NCBI GenBank assembly: GCA_903881065.1
Contig: CAIRRW010000308.1
Span: forward strand, 1 to 25,359
Source: an uncultured Bacteroidota bacterium
GTDB lineage: Bacteria; Bacteroidota; Bacteroidia; 2-12-FULL-35-15
Direction of reading: 5' to 3'
Length of the DNA stretch: 25,359 nucleotides
Shown here: one piece after another, positions 15,328-24,255 of the stretch
How the letters are laid out: every line of letters starts with the position of its first letter
How positions within the stretch are numbered: position 1 is the stretch's first letter
Notes under the pieces: generated by a model
The model's database searches: none
The model's input: the letters and a program-made list of their open reading frames with translations, nothing else
Told to the model about the DNA's origin: nothing
Translations under genes and position numbers: made by a program

Positions 15328-17703
15328 TTAAAACTCTATCCGATATCCGCCATACGGAAATAATCCAAGTTGATATTCCTTCTGAATACTTTGTGTAGTG
15401 GTATTATAAGTCTCCTCCAAAATATTTTGTGTGTTGAAAATATTCTCAACAGTAATAAAAATAATCTGTGATGTTTTTTTACGGTTTGTTTTATATGAAA
15501 GCTTTACATCAAAGTGGGAATAGTCTTTATATGTTTGTGTGAACGCTTCATTGTCAATAAAAACCTGTTTGTTCAGCAGTTTCGATTTCTCCATATCTAT
15601 TGGTGTGTAACGATTTCCGCCGGCCTGTGTATATTTTAAATCAAGCGAAAGCGATTTGTTTTTATTCTTATCAAGCGGCAATTCATATCCTGCCAAGGCA
15701 TTAAAAACATAGCCGCCATCATAACTTGTTTTATGTGTAACACCATTGCTTCCTTTGTATTCCGAATTATAAAGAGAAGCTGTAGCAAGGAAATAAAAAT
15801 GTTTGCTGAAGAATTTTTCTATAGTAAGTTCCACTCCATAATTAGTACCTGTTCCTTTATTAGTTAATGAATCTACCAGCGGAATTCCTTCCAATTGGTT
15901 GCCCACATTGAGCATCGAGAAGGCTGTGCTTTCATTGGTCTGTACAGGAACATTATATAAATACTGATAATAGGTCTCGAATTTCATACGAAAGTTTTTC
16001 GCGAAATTATAATCATACCCTAAAACTACATGCTGACTTTTGGTTAAATCGAGATTGCGATTGCTGTTGTAATAATTGTCGTTAATGGGATTGTAGTTAG
16101 TATAAAAATAATAAACAGTAGGCTGCATCATACTGTGCATGCCATACCCAAGACTTATACTTTGTTTTTCGGTAAGCTGATAACGCATACCAATACGAGG
16201 TTCCAGCGCATTTGTATTGTTAAGCAAGAAATCCTGAAAATGAATTCCGGTATTAATAACAAGTTTATCTACTGGCCGCCATTGCCACTCCAAAAAGGAT
16301 TGTACAAAACCTGCACTGGCATTATTTACTTTCAACGAATAAATATTTTGATTATAAACTGTTGAATAAATAAACGCCGTCGCATTGAAAAAAATCTCCT
16401 GAAAGTTAACTCCTGCTTTAATTAAATGATGTGCATTTATTTTATCTGTCAATGTATAATCAGCTATTGCATTGGTTTCTGTCGAATAATTCTTTCTGTC
16501 GAGAAACGTTGCTTTTGTTACCGGCGTTATCGTATCCACATACGCATTAAGATTAGTTGCAGAAAAGGATAGCGTAATTTTACCGGATACTTTTGTATTG
16601 AAAAAATACAAATTGGAAATGCCTGCAGCACCCATCGAGCTTTTAAAATATAAATCCTGACCTTGTTTGATATACGACCAATCCGTTGATTTCAGATCGC
16701 TATCAAGCAATGACAGTTTGCTTAATCCGCCAATTCCCCAGAAAGTAAACACTCCTGCTTTTTTTGTCGGGATATTTACTTTGTAGCAAATATCCTGGTA
16801 TTCAGGTTTTGCAGATACACCGAAACGAATTCCCAAATCATTAAAAACCTGAAGCGTTGAATACCTGTAATTAATTAAATAGGAACTGCCGTCTTTCTTT
16901 GAAATAGGCCCCTCGGCTCCTACTTCAATACCGTTAATTCCTATTTGTTCGGTAAGCTCATGGCGTTCGTTATTTCCGTTTCTTAATTTCAAATCGAATA
17001 CTGCAGCAGTCTTATTGCCGTATTCAGCAGGGAAAGCACCTGTAAGAAAATCGCTGTTGCCAAGCAGGTTATTATTAAGCATACTTATTGGGCCGCCAGT
17101 TGCGCCTTGTGCAGAAAAATGATTGGGGTTCGGAATGTCCACTCCTTCAAGCCTCCAGAGCACACCAAGCGGAGAATTGCCGCGAACAATAATATCGTTT
17201 CGTGCATCATTGCCCGACGAAACACCTGCATAGTTGGTAACCATTTTACTTGGGTCACCACGGCTGCCTGCATAGCGTTCTGTTTCTTCCTTCTGAAAAT
17301 TACGCGAACTTACGGACACCATATCATTGTTGGCTTTTGTTTTATCAGTTTCAGCAATTACTTCTATTGTTCCGGCCGTATATATCTTTTCGCGAAGCTC
17401 GATATTTAATATTACCTGTTTTGCAGAGGATACTATTATATTGCTGAGGACTGCATCTTCGTAACCAAGCGAAGTTATTTTTACTGCCTGTCTGCCAACA
17501 GGAACTTTCGTAAGTCGGAAGTTACCATCAATATCCGTGGTGGCACCGATGATTGTATCACTGTTTAATAAAATGATATTGGCTCCGAAGATGGGCGATT
17601 TTGAATCAACATCTATTACTTTTCCGCGGATTGTTTCAGTAAATGTTTGGGCAGATAAACTCTGAATTATTAATACGAATAGTATTGTAAGTAGTTTTTT
17701 CAC
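15328..17703 (-). CDS. TonB-dependent outer-membrane receptor
   Basis: 791-residue outer-membrane receptor powered by TonB-ExbBD for active uptake; the ligand is unknown. The signal peptide ends near SLSAQ (residue 19). A carboxypeptidase-regulatory-like domain follows (about 24-105, with VRG-like GKVIDVDSKSPIFGANI and TTDIDGNFRL), then the plug (about 125-240, with DIIVRGNSPLGVLWRLEGV at 170-188) and a 22-strand-type barrel ending in the aromatic YGGYRIEF. No SusD gene is adjacent and it is shorter than SusC proteins, so a glycan-uptake pair is not indicated. The start is GTG at 17703-17701, supported by the perfect signal peptide. A -7 box ends 4 nt before the GTG (leaderless mRNA predicted), and a 12-bp palindrome lies 36 bp upstream, suggesting a repressor or activator site. 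Confidence 0.94.
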   Translation of the reverse strand: MKKLLTILFVLIIQSLSAQTFTETIRGKVIDVDSKSPIFGANIILLNSDTIIGATTDIDGNFRLTKVPVGRQAVKITSLGYEDAVLSNIIVSSAKQVILNIELREKIYTAGTIEVIAETDKTKANNDMVSVSSRNFQKEETERYAGSRGDPSKMVTNYAGVSSGNDARNDIIVRGNSPLGVLWRLEGVDIPNPNHFSAQGATGGPISMLNNNLLGNSDFLTGAFPAEYGNKTAAVFDLKLRNGNNERHELTEQIGINGIEVGAEGPISKKDGSSYLINYRYSTLQVFNDLGIRFGVSAKPEYQDICYKVNIPTKKAGVFTFWGIGGLSKLSLLDSDLKSTDWSYIKQGQDLYFKSSMGAAGISNLYFFNTKVSGKITLSFSATNLNAYVDTITPVTKATFLDRKNYSTETNAIADYTLTDKINAHHLIKAGVNFQEIFFNATAFIYSTVYNQNIYSLKVNNASAGFVQSFLEWQWRPVDKLVINTGIHFQDFLLNNTNALEPRIGMRYQLTEKQSISLGYGMHSMMQPTVYYFYTNYNPINDNYYNSNRNLDLTKSQHVVLGYDYNFAKNFRMKFETYYQYLYNVPVQTNESTAFSMLNVGNQLEGIPLVDSLTNKGTGTNYGVELTIEKFFSKHFYFLATASLYNSEYKGSNGVTHKTSYDGGYVFNALAGYELPLDKNKNKSLSLDLKYTQAGGNRYTPIDMEKSKLLNKQVFIDNEAFTQTYKDYSHFDVKLSYKTNRKKTSQIIFITVENIFNTQNILEETYNTTTQSIQKEYQLGLFPYGGYRIEF

Positions 17704-17707
17704 AGTG

Positions 17708-17715
17708 CAAAGTTA
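17708..17715 (-). promoter_or_regulatory. -7 box of the TonB receptor gene
   Basis: TAACTTTG on the minus strand is a perfect TAnnTTTG. CACT alone separates it from the GTG start, the same 4-nt spacing seen before the lipoprotein at 8337. The -33 region (ACTTTC) is poor, which would suit an activator-dependent promoter. Confidence 0.55.
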
Positions 17716-17739
17716 GTACATTAAATACTGAAAGTACTA

Positions 17740-17751
17740 TGACACGTGTCA
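17740..17751. promoter_or_regulatory. Perfect 12-bp palindrome, candidate operator
   Basis: TGACACGTGTCA is its own reverse complement. It lies just upstream of the expected -33 region of the TonB receptor promoter, a position that fits an activator or a blocking repressor. The cognate regulator is not in the window. Confidence 0.5.
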
Positions 17752-17855
17752 CGCTATTTTATTAGTTGAGATTAATTACCTGAAGGACTGCAATCTCCTA
17801 ACTATACATTACACCTTTATAAAATGCAGCTTTGGAAGTATGTTGTATCTTTTAA

Positions 17856-17881
17856 CTGAAGAATGCATTTACATTCTTCAG
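17856..17881 (-). terminator. Hairpin after asnS
   Basis: Perfect 10-bp arms CTGAAGAATG (17856-17865) and CATTCTTCAG (17872-17881) with a 6-nt loop, 10 bp past the asnS stop. On the minus strand it is followed by TTAAAAG rather than a U tract, so it may be a weak terminator or an mRNA 3' end. Confidence 0.5.
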
Positions 17882-17891
17882 CATTCGATGC

Positions 17892-19334
17892 TTAAAATTC
17901 AGCTGTTTTTGGCGCTCTCGGAAAAGGAATCACATCTCTTATGTTTGTCATTCCGGTAACAAACAGCACCAATCTTTCAAATCCTAAACCAAATCCTGCA
18001 TGTGGCGCAGTTCCGAATTTTCGGGTATCCAAATACCAGTATAATTCTTCAGCAGGAATATTCATTTCCTTCATTCTTTTTTCCAGCAATTCAAGCCGCT
18101 CTTCACGTTGCGAGCCTCCAACTATTTCGCCAATACCCGGAAACAGTATGTCCATAGCTCGTACAGTGGTTCCTTCATCATTCTGACGCATGTAAAATGC
18201 CTTTATTTCCTTTGGATAATCAGTAAGAATAACGGGTTTCTTAAAATGCTTTTCTACCAAATAACGTTCGTGTTCACTTTGCAAATCCACACCCCACTTA
18301 TCCACAAGGTATTTGAATTTCTTTTTCTTATTCGGGTTGGAGTTCTTCAAAATTTCAATTGCCTCAGTATAAGTCAATCGTTCAAAATCGTTATCAAGGC
18401 AGAAATTCAACTTTGCCAATAAATCTAATTCCGAACGTTCGTCCTGCGGTTTTGTTTTTTCTTCTTCCAGCAAACGGTTCTTCAAAAACTCCAATTCCTC
18501 CGCACAGTTTTCTGTCGCATGTTTGATAACATATTTCAATAAATCCTCTGCAAGGTTCATATTGTCCGTCAAATCATTAAAAGCAACTTCAGGTTCTATC
18601 ATCCAGAATTCGGCAAGATGGCGGGTAGTGTTAGAATTTTCGGCTCTGAAAGTAGGGCCGAACGTGTAAACTTCGCCAAAAGCCATTGCTGCCAATTCAG
18701 CTTCCAACTGACCAGAAACAGTAAGGTTAGTGCTCTTTCCGAAGAAATCCTGTTTAAAATCCACTTCTCCGTTTTCCAATCGTGGCGGATTATTAAAATC
18801 CAGACTTGTTACTCTGAACATTTCACCTGCACCTTCTGCATCTGAAGCAGTTATAATTGGAGTATGCAGATATACAAAACCTCTGTCGTTAAAAAATTTA
18901 TGGATGGCATATGCCAACGCATGCCGCACTTTGAATACCGCATTAAATGTGTTGGTGCGGAAACGAAGGTGAGCAATCTCTCTCAAAAATTCCAAACTAT
19001 GTTTTTTAGGTTGAAGCGGAAATTTCTCTGCATCACTATCTCCTAGTATTTCCAACTGTTTAACCTTCACCTCCACTTTTTGTCCCTTGCCCAAAGATTC
19101 AATAAGTTCGCCTGTAACACAAACAGCTGCACCTGTTGTAAGGCGTTTCAACAATGCTTCATCCATGGTTGAAAAATCAACAACTGCCTGAATATTATTT
19201 ATTGAAGAGCCGTCGTTAATGGCTATAAACTGATTATTACGAAAAGTACGAACCCATCCTTTTACTATTACTTCACTTCCAAAAGCTGTAGAATTTAATA
19301 ACTCTTTCACTTTAATTCTTTTCCCTGATTCCAT
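17892..19334 (-). CDS. asnS: Asparaginyl-tRNA synthetase
   Basis: Class IIb aminoacyl-tRNA synthetase that charges tRNA-Asn in the cytoplasm. 480 residues. An N-terminal OB-fold anticodon-binding domain (about 5-100, with VKGWVRTFR and FIAINDGSS) precedes the catalytic domain. Motif 2 is at 225-250 (FGPTFRAENSNTTRHLAEFWMIEPE region), and motif 3 near the C terminus is GFGLGFERLVLFVTG followed by NIRDVIPFPRAP. The asparagine form, rather than AspRS, is indicated by the short length, lack of the bacterial AspRS GAD insertion and the FRAENSNTTRHL block. ATG start at 19334, 22 nt after a perfect -7 box. Confidence 0.96.
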   Translation of the reverse strand: MESGKRIKVKELLNSTAFGSEVIVKGWVRTFRNNQFIAINDGSSINNIQAVVDFSTMDEALLKRLTTGAAVCVTGELIESLGKGQKVEVKVKQLEILGDSDAEKFPLQPKKHSLEFLREIAHLRFRTNTFNAVFKVRHALAYAIHKFFNDRGFVYLHTPIITASDAEGAGEMFRVTSLDFNNPPRLENGEVDFKQDFFGKSTNLTVSGQLEAELAAMAFGEVYTFGPTFRAENSNTTRHLAEFWMIEPEVAFNDLTDNMNLAEDLLKYVIKHATENCAEELEFLKNRLLEEEKTKPQDERSELDLLAKLNFCLDNDFERLTYTEAIEILKNSNPNKKKKFKYLVDKWGVDLQSEHERYLVEKHFKKPVILTDYPKEIKAFYMRQNDEGTTVRAMDILFPGIGEIVGGSQREERLELLEKRMKEMNIPAEELYWYLDTRKFGTAPHAGFGLGFERLVLFVTGMTNIRDVIPFPRAPKTAEF

Positions 19335-19356
19335 TTTTTACTTAAAATTAAGGCTA

Positions 19357-19364
19357 CAAAGGTA
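19357..19364 (-). promoter_or_regulatory. -7 box of asnS
   Basis: TACCTTTG on the minus strand is a perfect TAnnTTTG, 22 nt before the ATG at 19334. No TTG at the -33 position. Confidence 0.5.
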
Positions 19365-19496
19365 ATTTTATTGTTGAAATGTTTACCTGTTTTATTCCTC
19401 ATTACGCTATAAACAGTAAGATGTTAATACTTGATGCTTTTTTATTCTTTTAGGTGCATATTTTTTTACTTACTTTATGCTCTTTAAAAATTAATT

Positions 19497-22400
19497 TTGA
19501 ATAGCCCATTTAAGCTAATCCGTTTTATAATTTTCCTGACTGTGTTCAGCACACTTTGCAATGCGCAAAAGTTGAACATTAAGAATTTTTCTATCGACGA
19601 TGGATTACCACAGTCACAAATTCTCGATAACTTTCAAGATCATACCGGAGCCATTTGGTTCGCAACCAATGGAGGAGGAATAAGCCGTTTCGATGGTTTG
19701 AAATTTACAAACTTTAGCACACGAAATGGATTACTCAGCAATCATGTATTCTGTATTTTTGAGGATAATAACCAAATACTTTGGATAGGATCTGCCAAAG
19801 GATTAAACAAATATGTTAATAATAAATTTATTAAAGTTTCTGAATCTCCCAACAACCAAGTTACAATTAACTGCATACTACAATTAAAAAATGGAGAACT
19901 CTGGTTAGGTACCCCTAATGGAATATTAATTTATGACGGGAAAACATTTACCCCTTTCAGCAAAAATGAAATAATAGGCAAGTTCCCTACATGGGCTATT
20001 AAACAGGATAAACTTGGTAATATTTGGATAGGAACTCTTGGAGATGGTTTATTTTGCTTTGATGGAAAAAATCTAATACGGTTTGGAACTCTCGACGGAT
20101 TAAATGATTTGAAGAACCGAGATATTCTAATAAATGATAATACAGTTTGGGTTGCCACTTACCGAGGAATCAATATTATTGATATTAATAATCTACATTC
20201 TTCCAAACAAAAATTAGAAACACTTAAATTAAATGACAAGCCGTATCTGGAAACAACATATAGGATTTATAAAGATTCAACAGGAGTAATATGGATAGGG
20301 AATTACAATGGAGTACTGAAACTGGAGAAAAATAAAGCAAAACTCATTTCAAAGAATAACGGTTTGTGCAATACTATTATTGATGCCATTACCAAGGATA
20401 CAGAAGGCAATATGTGGTTTGGTTCGTTTGGTGGCGGTCTAAGTAAATACCGGAATAATATGTTTATTAATATAAATGAACAGCAGGGGTTGGTTAATAA
20501 CGATGTTACGGCGTTTTTGAAAGATAGTAAAGGAAATATTTGGATTGGTACTAAAGCAGGAGGGGTTTCCAAATTGGATTATAAAGCCTGGATTAAACAA
20601 GATACCACACTGTTTCAAAATTATAACTCTCAAAAATCTTCCATAGCCTCCAATGCAATTACAGGAATTTGTGAAGACAAAAAAGGAAATATTTGGTTTG
20701 CTACAGTTGCATCTGGGGTGAGTAAATATGATGGAAAAGGATTTATAAATTATGATACGCATAATGGTTTGACTGGTCAACAAATTCAATCAATTATAGC
20801 TGATAAAAAAGGGAATATTTGGATAGCTAGTGAAAAAGGTGTTGATAAATATGATGGAGAATCTTTTACTTCACTTAGCTTTTTACAAGGGTTTTCTTCA
20901 CAAGGAGTAAGTGCAATTTATGAAGATGATTTAGGATATATTTGGTTTGGAGAGTCAGATAGAATTATAAAATATGATGGCAGAATATTTACAAATATCT
21001 TTCGTTCAGATGGGTTCCCTCAAATAAAAAATATTGTAAAAGACAAACTTGGCTATATCTGGTTCAGTACCGATGCAGGAGCGACCGTTTTTAATGGGAA
21101 AATATTTCGTACCATTAATGAAAGTGATGGGTTAAGTTCTAATTCGGTTGCTTTTATAAGGCCCGATGCGGAAGGTAACTTATGGATGGGAACCAATAAA
21201 GGACTGGATAGATTAGATTTAGACGAATATGTAAATCAAAAAGAAGTAGTATTAACTCATTTCGGAAAAGAAGAAGGTTTTCTAGGTGGCAACTGCAATA
21301 CCAATGCTTTTTATAAGGAATATAATGGCAAACTGTGGATTGGCAGTTCAAACGGAATAATAATATTTGATCCGAAATTAGAAATAAAGAATCACATTGA
21401 ACCTCGATTACAATTATCTGGCATTCGTCTATTTCTTGAGAACGTTGATTTATCTATATTTTCAGACAGTATTAAAAATGGTATTCCAAAAAATCTAAAA
21501 TTAGATTACAATAAAAATCACGTAACTTTTGATTTTATTGGGATATCACAAACTTCTCCTGAAAAAGTTAGATACGAATATAAACTAGATGGCGCAGATA
21601 TCAATTGGTCACCTGAAGTTGCCGAAACACATGCAACATATTCCAATCTTGCTCCAGGAAAATATACTTTCCAAATAAGATCCAAAAATAGTGATGGCGT
21701 TTGGAATTCAACTCCTCTTTCTTTCACATTTGAAATAATTCCGCCGCTTTGGAAAAGACCTTGGTTCTATGTTATTAACTTAATAATCGGTATTTCTATC
21801 ATCTATTTAATTATTGTACTTCGAGAAAGAAGACTAAAATATTCTAAAAAATTGTTGGAAAATCAAGTTAGTTTCCGAACTAAACAATTGTTTGAAGAAA
21901 AAGAAAAACTTCAGGAAGCATATTCAGAAATTGACGAGAAAAACAAAGCAATCACTGATAGTATCCATTATGCAAAAAGACTTCAGGATGCATTACTGCC
22001 AACTGATACAACAATGAAACAATTATTCCCTGATTCATTTGTTTTGTTTAAACCAAAAGATATTGTAAGTGGAGATTTTTATTGGATGGAACAATGGGGA
22101 CATCAAACTCTTATTGCGGCTGCCGATTGCACAGGTCATGGTGTACCTGGGGCTTTCATGAGTATTGTTGGTCATAACATATTAACTCAAGCTGTAAATG
22201 TTTTAGGATTGTCAAAACCAGCATTAATACTAAATGAAACAAACAAACAGTTATCAAGAAAGTTAAATCAGAATACAGAAGAAACAAAAGTAAGAGATGG
22301 AATGGATATTGCACTCTTCTCCATTAATTATACTAAAGCAACTATGGAATTTGCCGGTGCTAATAATTCGTTATGGATGATTAGAAATAATGAACTTGTT

Positions 22401-22703
22401 GAAATAAAGGGAGACAAATTTCCGATTGGAGCTTTTGTTGGAGAAAATTTATTGAAGTTTACTAACCATGAATGGGAACTGCAAAGAGGTGATATCATTT
22501 ATATTTTTTCTGATGGCTATGCTGATCAGTTTGGAGGTCCGAAAGGAAAGAAATTCAAATATAAACCATTTCAACAAGTTTTACTTGATAATCACATGAA
22601 ACCACTTATAGAACAGAAAGAAATCCTCAACCAAACATTTGAAAACTGGCGTGGTAACTTAGAACAAGTAGATGATGTACTCATTATTGGTATAAAAATT
22701 TAA
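19497..22703 (+). CDS. Reg_prop propeller sensor with cytoplasmic SpoIIE-type PP2C phosphatase
   Basis: 1068-residue membrane sensor. The signal peptide is about residues 1-23 (ending LCNA/Q). The periplasmic part has 14 repeats of the type N-x-W-x-G-T-x-x-G-hydrophobic-x-K-Y-D-G (from IWFATNGGGISRFDG to KLWIGSSNGIIIFDP), enough for two seven-bladed propellers. A Y_Y_Y domain follows (about 680-748), then one transmembrane helix (about 755-777), a coiled coil with the DSIHYAKRLQDALLP linker (about 821-835) and a SpoIIE/PP2C domain. Metal-site motifs are DCTGHGVPGAF (D877), SDGYADQFGG and QVDDVLIIG. Such domains remove phosphate from Ser/Thr, classically on anti-sigma antagonists. The start is TTG at 19497, as an in-frame TAA at 19485 excludes more. 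A histidine kinase follows after 27 bp, probably co-transcribed. Confidence 0.92.
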   Translation: MNSPFKLIRFIIFLTVFSTLCNAQKLNIKNFSIDDGLPQSQILDNFQDHTGAIWFATNGGGISRFDGLKFTNFSTRNGLLSNHVFCIFEDNNQILWIGSAKGLNKYVNNKFIKVSESPNNQVTINCILQLKNGELWLGTPNGILIYDGKTFTPFSKNEIIGKFPTWAIKQDKLGNIWIGTLGDGLFCFDGKNLIRFGTLDGLNDLKNRDILINDNTVWVATYRGINIIDINNLHSSKQKLETLKLNDKPYLETTYRIYKDSTGVIWIGNYNGVLKLEKNKAKLISKNNGLCNTIIDAITKDTEGNMWFGSFGGGLSKYRNNMFININEQQGLVNNDVTAFLKDSKGNIWIGTKAGGVSKLDYKAWIKQDTTLFQNYNSQKSSIASNAITGICEDKKGNIWFATVASGVSKYDGKGFINYDTHNGLTGQQIQSIIADKKGNIWIASEKGVDKYDGESFTSLSFLQGFSSQGVSAIYEDDLGYIWFGESDRIIKYDGRIFTNIFRSDGFPQIKNIVKDKLGYIWFSTDAGATVFNGKIFRTINESDGLSSNSVAFIRPDAEGNLWMGTNKGLDRLDLDEYVNQKEVVLTHFGKEEGFLGGNCNTNAFYKEYNGKLWIGSSNGIIIFDPKLEIKNHIEPRLQLSGIRLFLENVDLSIFSDSIKNGIPKNLKLDYNKNHVTFDFIGISQTSPEKVRYEYKLDGADINWSPEVAETHATYSNLAPGKYTFQIRSKNSDGVWNSTPLSFTFEIIPPLWKRPWFYVINLIIGISIIYLIIVLRERRLKYSKKLLENQVSFRTKQLFEEKEKLQEAYSEIDEKNKAITDSIHYAKRLQDALLPTDTTMKQLFPDSFVLFKPKDIVSGDFYWMEQWGHQTLIAAADCTGHGVPGAFMSIVGHNILTQAVNVLGLSKPALILNETNKQLSRKLNQNTEETKVRDGMDIALFSINYTKATMEFAGANNSLWMIRNNELVEIKGDKFPIGAFVGENLLKFTNHEWELQRGDIIYIFSDGYADQFGGPKGKKFKYKPFQQVLLDNHMKPLIEQKEILNQTFENWRGNLEQVDDVLIIGIKI

Positions 22704-22730
22704 ACCTTTTTTAATAATTACTACTGAAAA

Positions 22731-23771
22731 ATGAGCAACTATTCCCGAAAATCTGTGTTGTTGATTATTGCCTTTATAGTTGCATTATTATTTTCAACAC
22801 TAATCGGTTTTGCAATGCTTAATTCAAACGGCAAAACAAGTTCGGAATTAGTACTTGTTAGTTTCTTAATATCCTTTATTTCCTCATTAATACTATTGCT
22901 ATTTGTTAATGTATATGTTTTTAAAAAGATTAATCAATTACTAGTAACTGTAAGGGATTTTCGCTTACAGTCAGACAAACCTTCTTCAAATATTAACTAT
23001 ACAAGTAATGAACTTAGTAATCTTAATAGTGAAATAGTGGCTTGGGCAGAGGATAGAAAAAATGAGATAGAAAGATTAAAAAAACTTGAAGTTTATCGAA
23101 GAGAATTTCTTGGAAACGTGTCGCATGAATTGAAAACTCCTATTTTCAATATACAGGGATATATTCTTACTCTATTAGATGGAGGATTGGATGACCCTTC
23201 CATCAATAAAAATTATTTGATGCGTGCTGAAAAGAGCGTGGATAGAATGATTACAATTATTGATGATTTAGAATCTATTTCTCAATTAGAAACAGGTGAA
23301 CTGCAAATCGAACCAGAACGCTTTGATATAGCCTTCTTGGTTAAAGATGTGATGGATGCTCAGGAAATGAAAGCAACAGCAAAAGGAATTATACTTTCAC
23401 TCGCTGACGAATTAAAGCCTGTTTTTGTTCTGGCTGATAGATTCAGAATACGTCAGGTATTGGTCAATCTGATTGTAAATTCAGTAAAATATGGTAAGGA
23501 ATATGGCGAAACCAAGGTTCGTTTTCATGACTTAGGAAATAATATTTCTATTGAAATCTCTGACAATGGAATAGGAATTGATAAGGAGCATCTCCCTCGC
23601 CTATTTGAACGTTTTTACCGGGTGGATAAGAGCCGTTCTCGTGAACAAGGCGGCACAGGCTTAGGACTTGCGATTGTAAAACACATTATCGAAGCCCATA
23701 ATCAGACAATAAATGTAATGAGTACAGCAGGAGTTGGTACAGTGTTTTCCTTCACTTTGAAAAAAGGATAA
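22731..23771 (+). CDS. Membrane sensor histidine kinase (PhoR-like), orphan
   Basis: 346-residue inner-membrane kinase. Two transmembrane helices (about 8-30 and 41-63) enclose a very short periplasmic loop, so it has no extracellular sensor domain to speak of. Next comes a linker, a HisKA domain with FLGNVSHELKTP (phospho-accepting H132), and an HATPase domain with the N box (N246, N250), G1 box DNGIGI (278-283), F box LFERFYRV and G2 box GGTGLGLAI (307-315). All catalytic boxes are intact. It resembles PhoR-type kinases, but no response regulator is adjacent. Its upstream neighbour is a membrane PP2C phosphatase sensor 27 bp away; the pair may share a signal, which is inference from spacing only. 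ATG start. Confidence 0.93.
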   Translation: MSNYSRKSVLLIIAFIVALLFSTLIGFAMLNSNGKTSSELVLVSFLISFISSLILLLFVNVYVFKKINQLLVTVRDFRLQSDKPSSNINYTSNELSNLNSEIVAWAEDRKNEIERLKKLEVYRREFLGNVSHELKTPIFNIQGYILTLLDGGLDDPSINKNYLMRAEKSVDRMITIIDDLESISQLETGELQIEPERFDIAFLVKDVMDAQEMKATAKGIILSLADELKPVFVLADRFRIRQVLVNLIVNSVKYGKEYGETKVRFHDLGNNISIEISDNGIGIDKEHLPRLFERFYRVDKSRSREQGGTGLGLAIVKHIIEAHNQTINVMSTAGVGTVFSFTLKKG

Positions 23772-23810
23772 TCTGGAAGATTAAAAATCTTAAGTAGAAA
23801 AGTTTAGAAT

Positions 23811-24113
23811 CTATTTTACCCCAGTACTTTTCCCACGCTTTTTATTCCCATTTGAAGGCAAACCAAATCCATCGCCATCTACTTTATATTCGCTTCTCTT
23901 GTTTCGGTGATAAGCATCGTTTCCATTATGCTTCATATTAGGGTCTTTCTTTCGTGAATCGAAGTGATGCATTTGTGCACGAGGCTTATCGGCACGATGA
24001 AACAATCGTGAAAAAAAATTACCTGACTTTGCACTGCTTTCCTTCCCTGCTTGGGAATAAGAAGCAGTAGAAAACCCAATACAGAATAATGCGAATACAA
24101 TTACTTTTTTCAT
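23811..24113 (-). CDS. Small secreted basic protein, unknown function
   Basis: 100 residues. A clear signal peptide (KKVIVFALFCIGFSTASYS, cleavage before or after Q21) precedes a mature part of about 80 residues that is strongly basic and rich in Lys, Arg, His, Asn and Gly, with no hydrophobic core (FFSRLFHRADKPR; HHFDSRKKDPNMKHNGND; GLPSNGNKKRGKS). It is probably disordered or bound to an acidic surface polymer. I recognise no family. It is convergent with the histidine kinase gene. ATG start at 24113, with a -7 box 8 nt upstream. Confidence 0.7.
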   Translation of the reverse strand: MKKVIVFALFCIGFSTASYSQAGKESSAKSGNFFSRLFHRADKPRAQMHHFDSRKKDPNMKHNGNDAYHRNKRSEYKVDGDGFGLPSNGNKKRGKSTGVK

Positions 24114-24121
24114 AAGGTGGG

Positions 24122-24129
24122 CAAACCTA
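24122..24129 (-). promoter_or_regulatory. -7 box of the small secreted protein gene
   Basis: TAGGTTTG on the minus strand fits TAnnTTTG and ends 8 nt before the ATG at 24113, predicting a 5' leader of only a few nucleotides. No -33 TTG seen. Confidence 0.45.
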
Positions 24130-24255
24130 ATTAATTATTGATTATGTTTTGTAATATTTTATTAGAAGTTTTCAGATGATTTAACTTTTAATTTCTAATA
24201 ACGAATAACTCAAAAGTAAATTGCTCAATAAGAAAATGTTTTGGAATTATTTTAC

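Noticed and set aside
15328..17703. SusC of a polysaccharide utilisation locus
   Set aside because: No SusD, glycoside hydrolase or sugar-sensor gene adjoins it, and it is shorter than SusC; kept as a generic TonB-dependent receptor.
23777..23791. Small hairpin AAGATT-AAA-AATCTT after the histidine kinase
   Set aside because: Six A-T-rich pairs and no U tract; likely chance in AT-rich DNA.
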